Below, piece by piece: positions 12,416 to 23,514 of a DNA stretch of 64,000 nucleotides (position 1 is its first letter; the number at the start of each line of letters is the position of its first letter). Position numbers and translations under genes: made by a program. This stretch comes from Ophthalmolycus amberensis (taxonomy: Eukaryota > Chordata > Actinopteri > Perciformes > Zoarcidae). The stretch covers positions 326,001 to 390,000 of the forward strand of contig JAFEUB010000068.1 in the NCBI GenBank assembly GCA_024529925.1. The letters run 5' to 3'. The notes beneath the pieces were generated by a model. That model made no database searches and was not told the origin of the DNA. It saw nothing but the letters and a program-made list of their open reading frames with translations.

Positions 12416-14527
12416 CTGTAGGGGGAGGGTAGAGATAGCAGACGGGTGAACAGAGTGTGCGATAAGGGCGTCAGAGATGAGCACGGTGTGAGGAGGGTAA
12501 GGGAGGATAAGGGATGGGAGGAAGGGGGCAGGTGTGAGATGTTATTTATGGAGAGGAAAGGTGTGTGTGCGCGGGGGGGGGGGGGGGGGGGAGTGGACAT
12601 CAATGATATAAATAGAAATCACAAGTGCATAAAAGGATAAGAGGGTGAGAGAAATAAACAGAGATTGCCATCACATTAGAACAGTGTTACTTGATGTAAG
12701 GCCTGTGTCCTCAGATCACATCCTTGTCTCACAAGACTGCCCCTTCTCTGCGGCAACGCATTCCCACCAGCTAAATCAAAAAGATGGACTCCTCCTAAGC
12801 AGATGCCACTAACATCTGTACCATACAAGCCTCTTTGGATTTATATGTCCTCTTTCTAAAATACCCTTACTAGTCCTAATTTGTGACGCATCGTATTAGA
12901 ATCTTTTTTGTGTGTCCTAAAATGCATTTGAAACCCTACCTGGTGATTACTGGTACAATTCAGATTTTTGTGACACCAAACAACAGCTGTAATGACCTAT
13001 CAAGCTGGCCGCACCTGCTCACTCCGCTTCAGAGCAGCAGGAATTGAAAAAGCATCAGTGCAGACAGCAAAGCAGCACGCTCCCCTTCATTCCTAATCAA
13101 CTTTGATTCCCATGCTGCTGTTGTTCCGTTAGGTAAACGGAGTGCACGGGGATCAACAGGGTAAACACATGGGCGAGATGATGAACAAGTAATACATCTT
13201 ATCTTGAAAAGCATCAGAATGTGGCTCAGTTATTTGCATCTGTGGTCTTAATGCAAGCAATGCAACAGTTTGTAAGAAATCTTGGCCACATCCCATGTTT
13301 CTGATAGTAGGAACACTTCCTGCACACAATCCTAATATTTAATGTATGAGGTGGTCACATGTGGCAGTGGATTAATCAATGAATTGGCTTCTTGACTTCA
13401 ACAAGAGTCAACGGTGGTTCTCAACCAGTGACATTCAGAGTTAAAACTGTAAGTTCTTGGTTCTTCTATTCTAACCAATGACTTTAATTTGCATCAATAA
13501 AAGAAGTACCTGCTAAAGGGGCACAATACTTTGATGGAGGCTCAGCTTCTTTACAATGACAAAGGGCCATTTACCTTCACAGATGGGAGCATGGCTCTTG
13601 CAGAGTGCACTTTATGGCAACCTCAACAGTAAAATGAACCATTTGAGGCAAACCTTTTACTAGTTGAATGCATTCATACCCCACATGTCTATACAATGTC
13701 AGGGACAGTGAACTAGGTCAATGGTGACAAGGAGGCACAGTCAGGTTAATACACCAGTTTTAGATTAAACAGTGCAAATGAAATATTCCTCTCAGACATA
13801 ATCATTCCAGTTTTGGAAAATGTTCCAAATGATTTTCATTTATAAAAGGATAATACACATTACTTAATATTTCTATAAATATACCAGTCTTAGTGTCTTT
13901 TGATGTGTGTGAAACCAATCAAGTGATCAGGAAACATAAAAACATGAATACAATAATACAGCAACAATATCCACTATGTTGTACATGTAGAGAGCAACTC
14001 AAAGCACAACACCAAGCCAAGCCATACAGATTATAACCGTAATGACACATGCAGGGCAGCAATAGGGCGTAATTAACATACGGCAATCATACTTTAAAAC
14101 AAATATCTTTCTAAGAAAAGCTTATTACTTAACAGATCTAGAAAGTACACAGAAAAGGTCACAGGACAGGGTAAGGAGCCAACATGGCTGCCACCGAACA
14201 CTGCAATATCCAAACTCTTGTAGATAAATGGCTCGCTGCAACACCTAGCTCGCTATGCTAAGTAAGTGCACATCGCGCAAACGTTAGCATAACACGAACT
14301 CATCTAACGTTAGTAGACTAACGGTTGACTAATGGGCTTATACGATGAGCCCGCTAATCAAACACGCCCTGGAGTTAAAAACGCTAAACGGAAAATATGC
14401 ATTTCAAAACAAAGGGAGGCCGAAGACTGAAGAAATGATTGGACAGCGACGGTTAGCTAAGCTTGCTGAATTAGTAGGAATGTCGCACAGGGGTGCGATG
14501 GGAGAGAATGAATGAGCGCACACAAAC
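12416..14527 (-). other. clgn: clgn first intron
   Basis: Between the acceptor directly before the clgn ATG and a donor (GCAAAAG/GTTTGTG) at 14528/14527. I see no gene, RNA or classified repeat in it. Confidence 0.45.
12569..12591. repeat. poly-G tract
   Basis: A run of about 19-20 G within clgn intron sequence upstream of the start codon. It is a likely sequencing-length error and polymorphism site. Confidence 0.85.
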
Positions 14528-14760
14528 CTTTTGCGCCTTCTTGTCAATTGCAGAGAAAATGTCTTGATAACAGCTTTTTCTACAGAGTAAGTATCTTGTG
14601 CGTTTCTCCTGCTCGGAGGATCACCGAGGCCCGCCGTGTACAGATACACGGTTCTCGGCTGGAGAGAACGGAACGTAGATGACAGCTTGGTCCCGGATAA
14701 CGGTGAGCGGTTGATGAGCGCGAGCAAGTCCCCCAGCAAATGGGCATGACGCATGCGCAC
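14528..14760 (-). other. clgn: probable 5' non-coding exon of clgn
   Basis: The sequence is CpG-containing and ends in a good splice donor at 14527. The coding part starts right at an acceptor 2.1 kb away, so an upstream leader exon is needed and this is the best candidate. The 5' end is not determinable. Confidence 0.4.
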
Positions 14761-15507
14761 ATCGCGCAGGGCTTGAGAGCGTGAATGCTGCCTTCACGTG
14801 CAGCTAAATTATTAGCGGAGATGAGAGCGTTACCGGGGGCTGCTCGGAATAGATAACACTCGTAGGGGCATTTCACTCCAATATTGCTATTCTTTTGCAT
14901 GAGATAGGTTTTGAATAAACTACATTTACAACTGAAGCGATTGAAGCGATTAGAATAAATTCCCCACCTTTCTAAAAAATATTTCTTCACGTTTTATGGA
15001 GCACCATTAGTTGTGGTGTTGTTTTGAAATTTAGTTTTTAACCTTTTCTCCACGATACTCAGTTTGTCAATGAAGTTCTAAAATACAGTCACCAAAAACC
15101 CCTTTAGCAACAGGATTCATATTTACTCAATAAAATGCTGGAAATATTTAGAACTTTGAAAGCCCCAAACAACGAGTTCACTTTAGGGCATCAGAAATTC
15201 ACTTTGCAGCTGCCTTTCAAAGTAAAAGCTTACTTTCTACTAAAAATGTTCCTTGGTCATATACTGCTAACGAATATCTGGATCATAATAACACAAGCAC
15301 AAATATGCTAACATAATATCAATTATGTACAATCATTCCGAAATAGTCAAATAAAGAAAATGATTTACCCCAACCTTTACTATGGCATGTAGTATGCACA
15401 TCCGGGGTAGAGTTCAGAACATTTCTATGGTGGCCACATGCTTGTCGGCAGTGCAGTTGTGAACTACATTATTGAAATCTGTCTGCAGTCACCCAAGAAC
15501 CCTCAGA
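14760..15507. promoter_or_regulatory. shared divergent promoter region, clgn (-) and exosc9 (+)
   Basis: clgn and exosc9 are transcribed away from each other, and about 0.7 kb separates the probable clgn leader exon from the exosc9 ATG. The arrangement implies a bidirectional promoter. The left part is locally CpG-rich and the rest is AT-rich. No TATA box is placed with confidence. Confidence 0.45.
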
Positions 15508-18500
15508 ATGAAGGACACACCGCTGTCTAACTGCGAGCGGGATTTCTTGCTCAAAGCGATCGAAGAGAAAAAGGTGAGCTGGTTTCTGATCATTTTGCAC
15601 TTAAAAAACTGACGACAAAATACATGTTGCACAAACGGAAAACCATACCGATGTAGAATAAATAAGCTTTCTGTGTATCGTGAATTCATTAAATACACCC
15701 CGGAAACTATAACCAAATACTACAGTCAAATTAGAAATAGAAAGTTCTTCAGTGGGTGTGGTTCATGAATGTCTGCTTTGGAGGCTTTGTTGTTAGAGTT
15801 TCACCTGTCGTCTCCCTGCAGCGTCTGGATGGACGACAGACCTACGACTACAGAAAGATGAAGATCACATTTGGGACTGACTATGGATGCTGCTTTGTGG
15901 ATCTGGGAAAAACCAGGTGAAGCTAATGCTAGATATATGTAAAGTCAAGTGTTTAGGTTTTTCTACATCACCCCGTTACTGTTCAACCCTCCTCATGAAT
16001 CTTTCCCCAAACTTTGCTCAATTAACTTTAGAGTTGGCTATAAAGGATTTTTTTTCTGTACAGTTTGACAGCTTAATATACAGCGTTTCTGTTTTTGCGC
16101 CATTCTATCAGATTGGGAATTCAACATGTCTTGTGCATTGTTTTATAAACTTTGTCCCATCAACTTTCACGTTTATAATACACGTTAAAATAAAGGGATG
16201 GGATAAACAACGCTTGTCTGCGAGGCACTGATATTGTGCAAAATTGAAGAGAGCACTTGCCCATGTCATGCACCCACACTCGTATGCATTTTTTTAAATT
16301 TAAAAACACCATGAAGTTATATATTTTTTGTGTTAATGGAGTATCAATGTGCTGCACTCTTCAGGGTCATGGCCCAGGTGTCATGTGAGCTGGTGACTCC
16401 TAAAGAAAATCGACCAAACGAGGGAATCATGTTCTTCAACATCGAGCTGTCACCCATGGCCTCACCAGCATTTGAACAAGGCAGGTGCGGAAAAAAACCT
16501 TTTTAGTTTTTATGTATTAAACTAGAACTGTGTCTGAGACATAGTTAATTTGCTCCAACTGTTTGTGCAGAGAGTGTAAATCATCTGTGGTGTTTTTTTT
16601 TTTTCTTCTCTCCAGACAGTCTGAGTTGTCAGTGAAGTTAAACAGACAGCTAGAGAGATGCTTGAGGAACTCCAAGTGCATTGATACTGAGTCCCTGTGT
16701 GTGGTGTCTGGAGAAAAGGTGACACACACACACACACATACGTAAAAGAAAAGAAGAGAGAAGAACCGTATAATGATGATGTGTGTGTTCAGGTGTGGCA
16801 GATCAGAGTGGACGTTCACATGTTGAATCATGATGGGAACCTGATGGATGCTGCCAGCATCGCTGCCATCACCGCTCTGTGCCACTTCAGACATCCTGAT
16901 GTCGGCATCCAGGGAGATGAAGTCACAGTGGTGAGTCAGCAACAAACGCAGCAGGTGGTGTCTCCGCATCGCTGAATCTACTGGGGAAAGCCTGACGCTC
17001 CAAACACAAAACTGCTCCGTTATCTGAATTTCTTTGATGATGCCCACAGGGAATATAATGTGCCAAATTTCCTGCTTTAATTCCACAGTGACCACTCTTT
17101 TTTTTATGTCAGTGTCAATACATACTGTCAAAACACCTCACCTATGTTGCACCACATATTTTTCATACTTTGTGGTTGTAATTCAGTTTTTTTCCCTGTG
17201 CTCCCTTAGTACAGTCCAGAGGAGAGAGACCCTATTCCTCTGAGCATCTACCACATGCCCATCAGTGTCAGCTTCTCCTTCTTCCAACAAGGGTAAGGCA
17301 TCACATTTAAATACAAGACAGAATCTTTTTCTGTGCAAAGTACTGAGTAGGTAAGAGTTTTATTTGAGGGGTGCTCACCCATGTGTATTCAACAATATTC
17401 AACCCTAACCCAAAACTACGGCCTACAAATGAATCATACAGTTGAATCGACGCCTCTCTAAAACAGTTTCAACAAAAACTAATAGTTTTAGCTAGGTGTA
17501 CCTAATAAACTGGCATCTAAGTGTATAAAACAAACAATTATTATAATAATAAAAGTATCCAGCAGACTAATTGAAGCTCGGCAGTCATTGGATGAACGTT
17601 ACCCTTCATCATAGCAAGCGTTCTTCCATCTCGCTCTGCAGAACCTACCTGCTGGTCGACCCTTGTGAACGGGAGGAGCGGGTGATGGACGGCTTGCTGA
17701 TGATCGCCATGAACAAACACAGAGAAATCTGCTCCATTCAGTCCAGCGGGGGCATCATGTTGCTTAAAGAGCAGGTAAAAAGAGTCATGATAATACTGCG
17801 CTGTTGATTTTGGTTTGATTTTGATGGAGATCAATTGTTTTCTAAAAAAATGTCACTCGATTCACTGTGGAGCTTCGCAAACGCCCGTGTTTGCTGGGCG
17901 AGGTGCTCTGTAAAACACACACGAAAGATACAATGATGAAGTGAAGTTTTAACAAAAAGAAAAAACCTATTCACGTGAGAAAAATACTAAAATGTTAACA
18001 CCAGTATATCTTTTGTGTGTGCTGTTGAAGGTTATGAGATGCAGTAAAATAGCCAGCGTTAAAGTGTCTGAAATCACAGAGCTCCTCAGCAAAGCCCTGG
18101 AGAACGACAAGAAAGCAAGGTGAGCAGTGACATCACATAACCACACGCCAGCATTGTGCAAGTGGACACTTTGACCTCTGTTGTTGCCGTTAGAAGATAT
18201 ACAAGAACTCTGTATTTTCATGTTTTCCAGGAAGGAGGGTGGTAGGTGTGGTTTTGCGGAGTCCATGCCACAGGAGCGAATCACAGCACTGAAAATGGAC
18301 GAGACCTCAGTGGAGATGACGGATGTGACGGAAAGAGCCAAAGACATCATCCAGAAAACCGAGGCCCCACCTCAGATGTATCCTTAACTCTGCAATAACG
18401 GCAGCATGTCTTAACTTTTTATTCGTCACTTTGCCATATTTTACCCACTGTGGCTCCTTAACCGTACATACCAGGGTGCGTTCCCCCGTGGTGCCCGTCC

Positions 18501-19130
18501 CAGGTGTGGGTCAGGTAGGGCAGGGACTGCAGAACACCTGGGGACTGGAGGAGGAGGAGGATGAAGAGGAAGCAGAAGAATGTGACAACAGTGATGAAGA
18601 ACAGGAGGAAAAGGTTACAAAGATGGAAGAGGAACAGCATGAAAAGGAGGCGAGCAGAGAAGGTCCGTTAACTTAAAAAACAAAAACAATCTTATGTCAA
18701 GTAAAAGTTATATAGGTAGGGTTTCTGTTTCTAAAAGTAGTTTGATAGAGAAAGTGATGCAACAGGTTGGAATCTGATGTCAAACCAGCACGCCGATGTG
18801 TATATATACAGTTTATTTGATTCATATTTAAGCTGAGGTGATATAAGTGATTCTTCTGTCAGTATGTTTAATTTTTGTTTTGGCCTACAGGAGATGTGGT
18901 TGAGATATCTGACAGTGAAGAGGAGGATGTGGTCATACTTCATCCGGAGACACCAGACAAAACTCCGACGTGCGTGCACCTGTTTTTATATGCACAGCAA
19001 CTGAGAAGGTATGCATGTATGTTTTTTTAAAATTTACATCATTTTTCTTGCTCCTAGAAATACAGAAAGCAGGTCCCACCAGAAGGGGGCAGCAGCATCA
19101 AAGAAAAGACAGAAAAAAATGAAAGACTGA
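15508..19130 (+). CDS. exosc9: exosome complex component RRP45 (EXOSC9)
   Basis: Twelve coding exons: 15508-15573, 15822-15916, 16365-16484, 16616-16718, 16793-16930, 17210-17292, 17642-17774, 18031-18119, 18231-18377, 18475-18662, 18891-18969 and 19058-19130. They total 1314 nt, 437 residues, against 439 in human. The N-terminus (MKDTPLSNCERDFLLKAIEE, then RLDGRQTYDYR) and the RNase PH fold (GCCFVDLGKTRVMAQVSCEL, NRQLERCLRNS, DVHMLNHDGNLMDAAS) match RRP45. The C-terminal third is acidic with a possible SUMO-interacting stretch (VVEISDSEEEDVVIL) and a basic end (KKRQKKMKD) suited to nuclear import. EXOSC9 is a catalytically inactive ring subunit of the 3'-5' RNA exosome in nucleus and cytoplasm (family knowledge). 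The exon 9 donor (gtatcc) is weak but phase and homology support it. No lesion seen. Confidence 0.95.
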
Positions 19131-19421
19131 TCCCATGGAGCTTTCTGCAGCCAGAGATCTGCATATCTGCAGCAGTGCCAGACACTGCAGCACCTCCTCA
19201 TAACAAAGACCCCCATTCTGGCTAAAATGACCCCAAAATGCCATGGGTGAGGATTGGGATCAAATACGGAACAGAAACACTTCCAAGTGTTGGATTTTTA
19301 CACTTAGAACATGGAGTTTACTTCTTGTTTGTAGCCATTTGAACCGATTTAGAAACAGACTGCGCCTACAAATGAATAGAAAAGGAGTTTTAACAATGAA
19401 AGGATTTTGGTAGTAGTATTA

Positions 19422-19427
19422 AATAAA
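19422..19427 (+). promoter_or_regulatory. exosc9: exosc9 poly(A) signal
   Basis: AATAAA about 290 nt after the exosc9 stop codon. Confidence 0.6.
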
Positions 19428-19683
19428 GTATCTTCAACCACTCTTGGAGGTTAAGCAGATGTTTCCATTTCAGTTATGTTCGCAAAGTGCTTTATTTTGT
19501 GAGGAAAATGGGCTCTGTGGTATTATATATCAAAATAAAAAGATCAATATAGTAACCTTTATTTTGTGTAATTTTTATGGAACTTCTGCCTCTCACAAAT
19601 ATGTACATATATATACGTTTTGTTTGCATTTCTTTTCAGACAGGTAAAATAATCACACTGTAAAAATGTGTGGTATAAAAGTC

Positions 19684-19755
19684 AGGTTCCACCAAGATTT
19701 GAACTGGGATCACTGGATTCAGAGTCCAGAGTGCTAACCATTACACCATGGAACC
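19684..19755 (-). tRNA. tRNA-Gln (CUG anticodon)
   Basis: A 72-nt cloverleaf on the minus strand starts GGTTCCATGGTGTAATGG and ends GGTGGAACCT. The acceptor stem pairs fully. The A box is TGGTGTAATGG, the T-loop is TTCAAAT, and the anticodon loop ACTCTGAATC carries CTG. It is nearly identical to vertebrate tRNA-Gln. No intron. Confidence 0.93.
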
Positions 19756-20371
19756 CCAGTGACAATTCCATCTGATGATAAAGGAAAGCACTACAGGACT
19801 ACAGAGAGACTATAATTGTCATGAGGAGAAATAACACGTAACCGCATCGGTGTTATGGAGTTATATTTTCAACTAAAATACTCATGGCCAGTACGGGGAG
19901 GCAAGCCGTGTATAGTTGGCATATGCTGACAGCCAATGAAATTGCAGCATTTCATATCGCTGGTTTCAGCTCCTGGACGCAGATTCGAGTCTCACTGGGG
20001 TAAAGCCACTCATCAATGACAAAGAGCTATTTATAAATCAAGAAATGTTTATCCAGCTTTACCTTTTACTGATTATCACTAGATTGTAGTGGCAGATAGA
20101 TTTTCAAGTACTTGACTTATTTTTGGCTATAAACCTATTATATTGTAGTTTTTACTGTTGACTATAATGATTCACGTATTAATGAGACATGTAAACATTA
20201 GTGAATGAAATATATTTATTAAACACAACAGGGACAGTGAATATTGAACACAGAGCCAATAATGCAAGGTCACAAATACACAACACAAATATGTTAAACA
20301 AATATAATAATGACAAAACACTCCTTTTCTCTTACTTTCCCTTTTCAACCTCCCATCTCTTTTTTTCTGTC

Positions 20372-23328
20372 TCATAAAAAGCAGGTCGTCTGCTTCTTCA
20401 TGCCCTGGTCTTTGTAAAAGGAAAAGACTTTACCAGGGCAGTAGATGTACTTCCCTGTTAGTCCAGGGAACCCCGTGTGAATGTGAGGACTGTTTGGATC
20501 CTGCTTCAGATCCATCTGACAGAATTGACACTTGCGACCTGTGGGCTGGGATTCAGTCCTCTTCCTCTTCTGCTGTCCTCTCTCCTCCACCCTTTTCCTT
20601 GTAGCATCCAGTTCCAGCTGAAAGAACTTTGGAGGAGGAAGATCAGAGATGCTGTGGATTCATTCTGGCTGGGGAGGGAGACGCCACAATGACACCATCT
20701 TCATGAGGTTGCGCACAGGAAAGGAGCCTGGCCAGAGACCCGTTGATTCCAGCTCTGTCTTCATCCAGATCCTCTGCTGCTGTGAACAGGTCCACTGGCT
20801 GACTTCATGGTCGTAGCCAGGGAGCTGTGGAGGAGGACGGGTGGGACAGCTAACGGCCTGGGTGATGGCTCACCTAGTCAGACAAGAATAAACGGAGCAA
20901 ATTAGTACGATTTTGGGTGCGTCTTGATTTAATCTTTTGACATGAAAAACCTTCTAATACTAACTTTGATCTCTCTGTGCAGGTGACAGTTGAGCGGGCT
21001 CTGCAGACGTCTCAGGAGAAATCAGGGGGGCCTCTGACACTACAGAGAATATTAAACATGTTATCATTATTATTGACAGTAAGATGAAGCAAGGATGTAA
21101 CATGACAGCTACACTGTAGTCTGTGAAACTCAGCAAGCTGGACACTGGAGTGCTGCCTACCTATTGTCTGAATACAGTGCAGCAGTAACTGTATAGAATT
21201 AACAACAGTTTTGATGGACACTACATATAGTATATTTTTAAGATGCAAATACAGGTCAAATAACACACACCAGGGACTGTGACAGTCGCCTCTGTTGCTG
21301 GACGAGCCGCTCCTTCTGGCAGCAGACACGTGAGCTCCTGAGGAACAGGCACTGGTCTCCTTACAGTTACAGCGGCGGCTGCAAGGAGAGCAGGATCACA
21401 AAACATAATCAACGGTTTATAACAGATATGAGCACAGTGACTATGACAGATGTGTTTAAATGTTTGATGTATTTACCATCTACTTGTGAACCCTTCAGAT
21501 GAGTTGGTGCAGCCAGTGTAGCAGATGGTTCTACAATGGAAAACACCTTGTAAGTAATTTATATTTTGACAAAGAAACACAACTGTTAGTATCGTTACGT
21601 CACCTTTCTCAGCCGTATCCAATGACAGACTGTTTCTCACATTAATATATAAAGAATATACTTCATTCATACACGTGTTTGTCTTTCAATGGGTTAATAT
21701 TCAGTCGCCAGTCATTGTGATGTAACCTAGGCAGGTGAAGCAACATGGCACACTTCAAACACATGCATTCAGGTGTTAGTAACACAGCAGTTTCATACAT
21801 ACATATTGTTTCTTTTTATCCATATAAGAAAACAAAGAGTGATACGTACCCTCATCATGACTGGTATCAATTCATAGTCACTAGGACAACAAGCAGAACA
21901 CCTAAACATGAGACGGAACGGTTCAAGTCATGCTTCATGTGGGATAAGAAGTCATGGGCCCAGGGTTGTCGGTTGATGGCAGAACATTTTTGGTGAAAAA
22001 CCTCTTTCTGTTCCCGGAGCCTGTTGTTGTCTGGCTGTTTGATGATGCAGAAACAGCTGTTAAACATAAACAAAAAACATATCATATATACTGAATAGAA
22101 TACACGATTAACCGTTCAGCAAACCGGCTGAACTGCAACTGACTTTAAATCTTCAGGTGGTAGAAATGAAAGACATCAAATGTTTACTCTCAGCTCTGCA
22201 CATGTTGCTTGGAAGGAGAGATACTCAGCATCTCTCCAGCTCTTCATCTTCATCCATCACTGAGATGCAAACAGACGAGAATTAGAACGTCATTAAATTA
22301 ATATCTTCTTGCACTTCTTGTATAATGTAATAAACATTATTTTAACAGTGATGGAGAAAGTCTACACATCTTGTACTTCAGTAAAAAAATATGTATTAAT
22401 ACCACCACATGGTGTAAATACTCTAAGTAAAAGTCCTGCATTCAAATCTTACTTACTCAAAGTCTGACTTAAGTAAAAGTACAAAAAAGCATGTGTTCAT
22501 CACTTTAATGACTTTATATCCTGCTGGTAGTTTACTCTGTAATAACACATAATTTATTAGTTGAGTATATTTTGTCTGATATCCTTAATCTGCCAAGTAA
22601 CTAACGTTAGTAACTAATGCTGTCAAACACACGTGGAGCAGTTAATGTACATAACTATGAACTACATACATTAATGACGATACGTGACGTGATACAACGG
22701 AGATGTGCGTGTTTATTTAACGTTAACGTGATTCACATGAACCACCGGGTCCGGTCACAGCTTGTTGTTCTTTTGTTACGTGTCCGTAAAGTAACAGAGT
22801 ATATCTTACGTTCACCATAACCTTAACCGGCCGCTGCTCAGCCTCTATATTCACTGACATACGTAGTAAACGCGAACTCATTTTATTTGAATGCACGTTC
22901 GTGTTAACTTGTGATACTTTTGGTCACAAAAACGCATCAAAGTCGGACATGAATTAACCGGTATGAACCGTTAACGGCTCCAGATTACGTTACGTTGTAA
23001 GGTAACGAACTCATACAGAAGTCCGACTTCGACACAATATAACACAAAAAAAACACAACTAACTTTATCTTTATAGCTTTCAAGTGAATGTCAGACAGCC
23101 CAGACTAATTGTCATGACATTTTAATTCATTGTTATTCATCTTAATGACTTACCGTTCAACGTAGTGTCCACCCAGCGAATAGCTCCGGAAAATGCGGGC
23201 TGTCGATGCTCTTTCCAGGCTCCGACTGACCGACAAACACCGGAGAAAATCTTTCTCTCGCAAAACGGCACCACAGCGCTGCTGGTGGCCAAAGATATAT
23301 TACATCCGTACTGGTTTAGGACTACCAT
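20372..23328 (-). pseudogene. degraded multi-exon copy of an uncharacterised teleost gene family
   Basis: Apparent exons with splice borders: 23328-23154 (starts MVVLNQYGCNISLATSS, donor AACG/GTAAGT), 22056-21902, 21530-21477, 21378-21271, 21039-20965 and 20857-20372. The last is open except for one in-frame TGA at 20662-20660. It contains GYDHEVSQWTCSQQQRIWMK and LWPGSFPVRNLMKMVSLW before the stop and a CxxC segment (KCQFCQMDLKQDP, then GLTGKYIYCPGKVFSFYKDQ) after it. From memory, these two blocks resemble the N- and C-terminal ends of large fish proteins carrying DUF6729; the long middle domain would be missing. Inference: an internally deleted, nonsense-bearing copy. Alternative: a short expressed gene ending at the TGA. 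Upstream exon assignments are tentative. Confidence 0.4.
22346..22504. mobile_element. short MITE-like repeat
   Basis: About 160 bp with inverted ends (CAGTGATGG at the left, CATCACTT at the right) and the AAGTAAAAGTAC-type body common in fish non-autonomous hAT-like elements. Target duplication is not clear. Confidence 0.45.
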
Positions 23329-23385
23329 TGAAAATGAATGGGAAACGGTTTAGGGAGTTTTAGCTAAAGAATCCCCGGGTGCCGC

Positions 23386-23411
23386 GCGCGGCGCGGCGCC
23401 CCGCGCCGCGC
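23386..23411. repeat. perfect GC-only hairpin
   Basis: An 11-bp inverted repeat (gcgcggcgcgg / ccgcgccgcgc) with a 4-nt spacer, inside about 75 bp that is almost pure G+C. It lies between the start of the 20-23 kb locus and the tRNA-Ile-like gene. Confidence 0.85.
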
Positions 23412-23433
23412 TGCGGCGGCAAGGCGGCGGGGT

Positions 23434-23506
23434 GCCGCGCGCGCGCGTCGAACCCGCGACCTTGGCGTTATTAGCACCACGCTCTAACCAACTGAGCTAA
23501 CCGGCC
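23434..23506 (-). tRNA. tRNA-Ile (AAU)-like gene with a disrupted 3' end
   Basis: From 23506 leftwards the minus strand reads GGCCGGTTAGCTCAGTTGG, then an anticodon stem-loop with loop CTAATAA (anticodon AAT), variable arm and GCGGGTTCGA, all as in vertebrate tRNA-Ile. After the T-loop the sequence becomes a CG-alternating run, so the T-stem pairs imperfectly and the acceptor 3' strand does not match GGCCGGT. A and B boxes are intact, so it could be transcribed, but the product would be defective. It may be a pseudogene or an assembly error in GC-rich sequence. Confidence 0.65.
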
Positions 23507-23514
23507 AGTTCTCT

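Noticed and set aside
12081..12449. 122-codon Ser-rich plus-strand frame
   Set aside because: Antisense of clgn exon 1.
12416..12484. Upstream in-frame Met extending clgn
   Set aside because: A strong splice acceptor (CCCTACAG) abuts the ATG at 12415, so the upstream codons are intronic.
19900..20030. tRNA-like B box (AGATTCGAGTC) suggesting a SINE or tRNA
   Set aside because: No A box, no cloverleaf and no recognisable SINE body.
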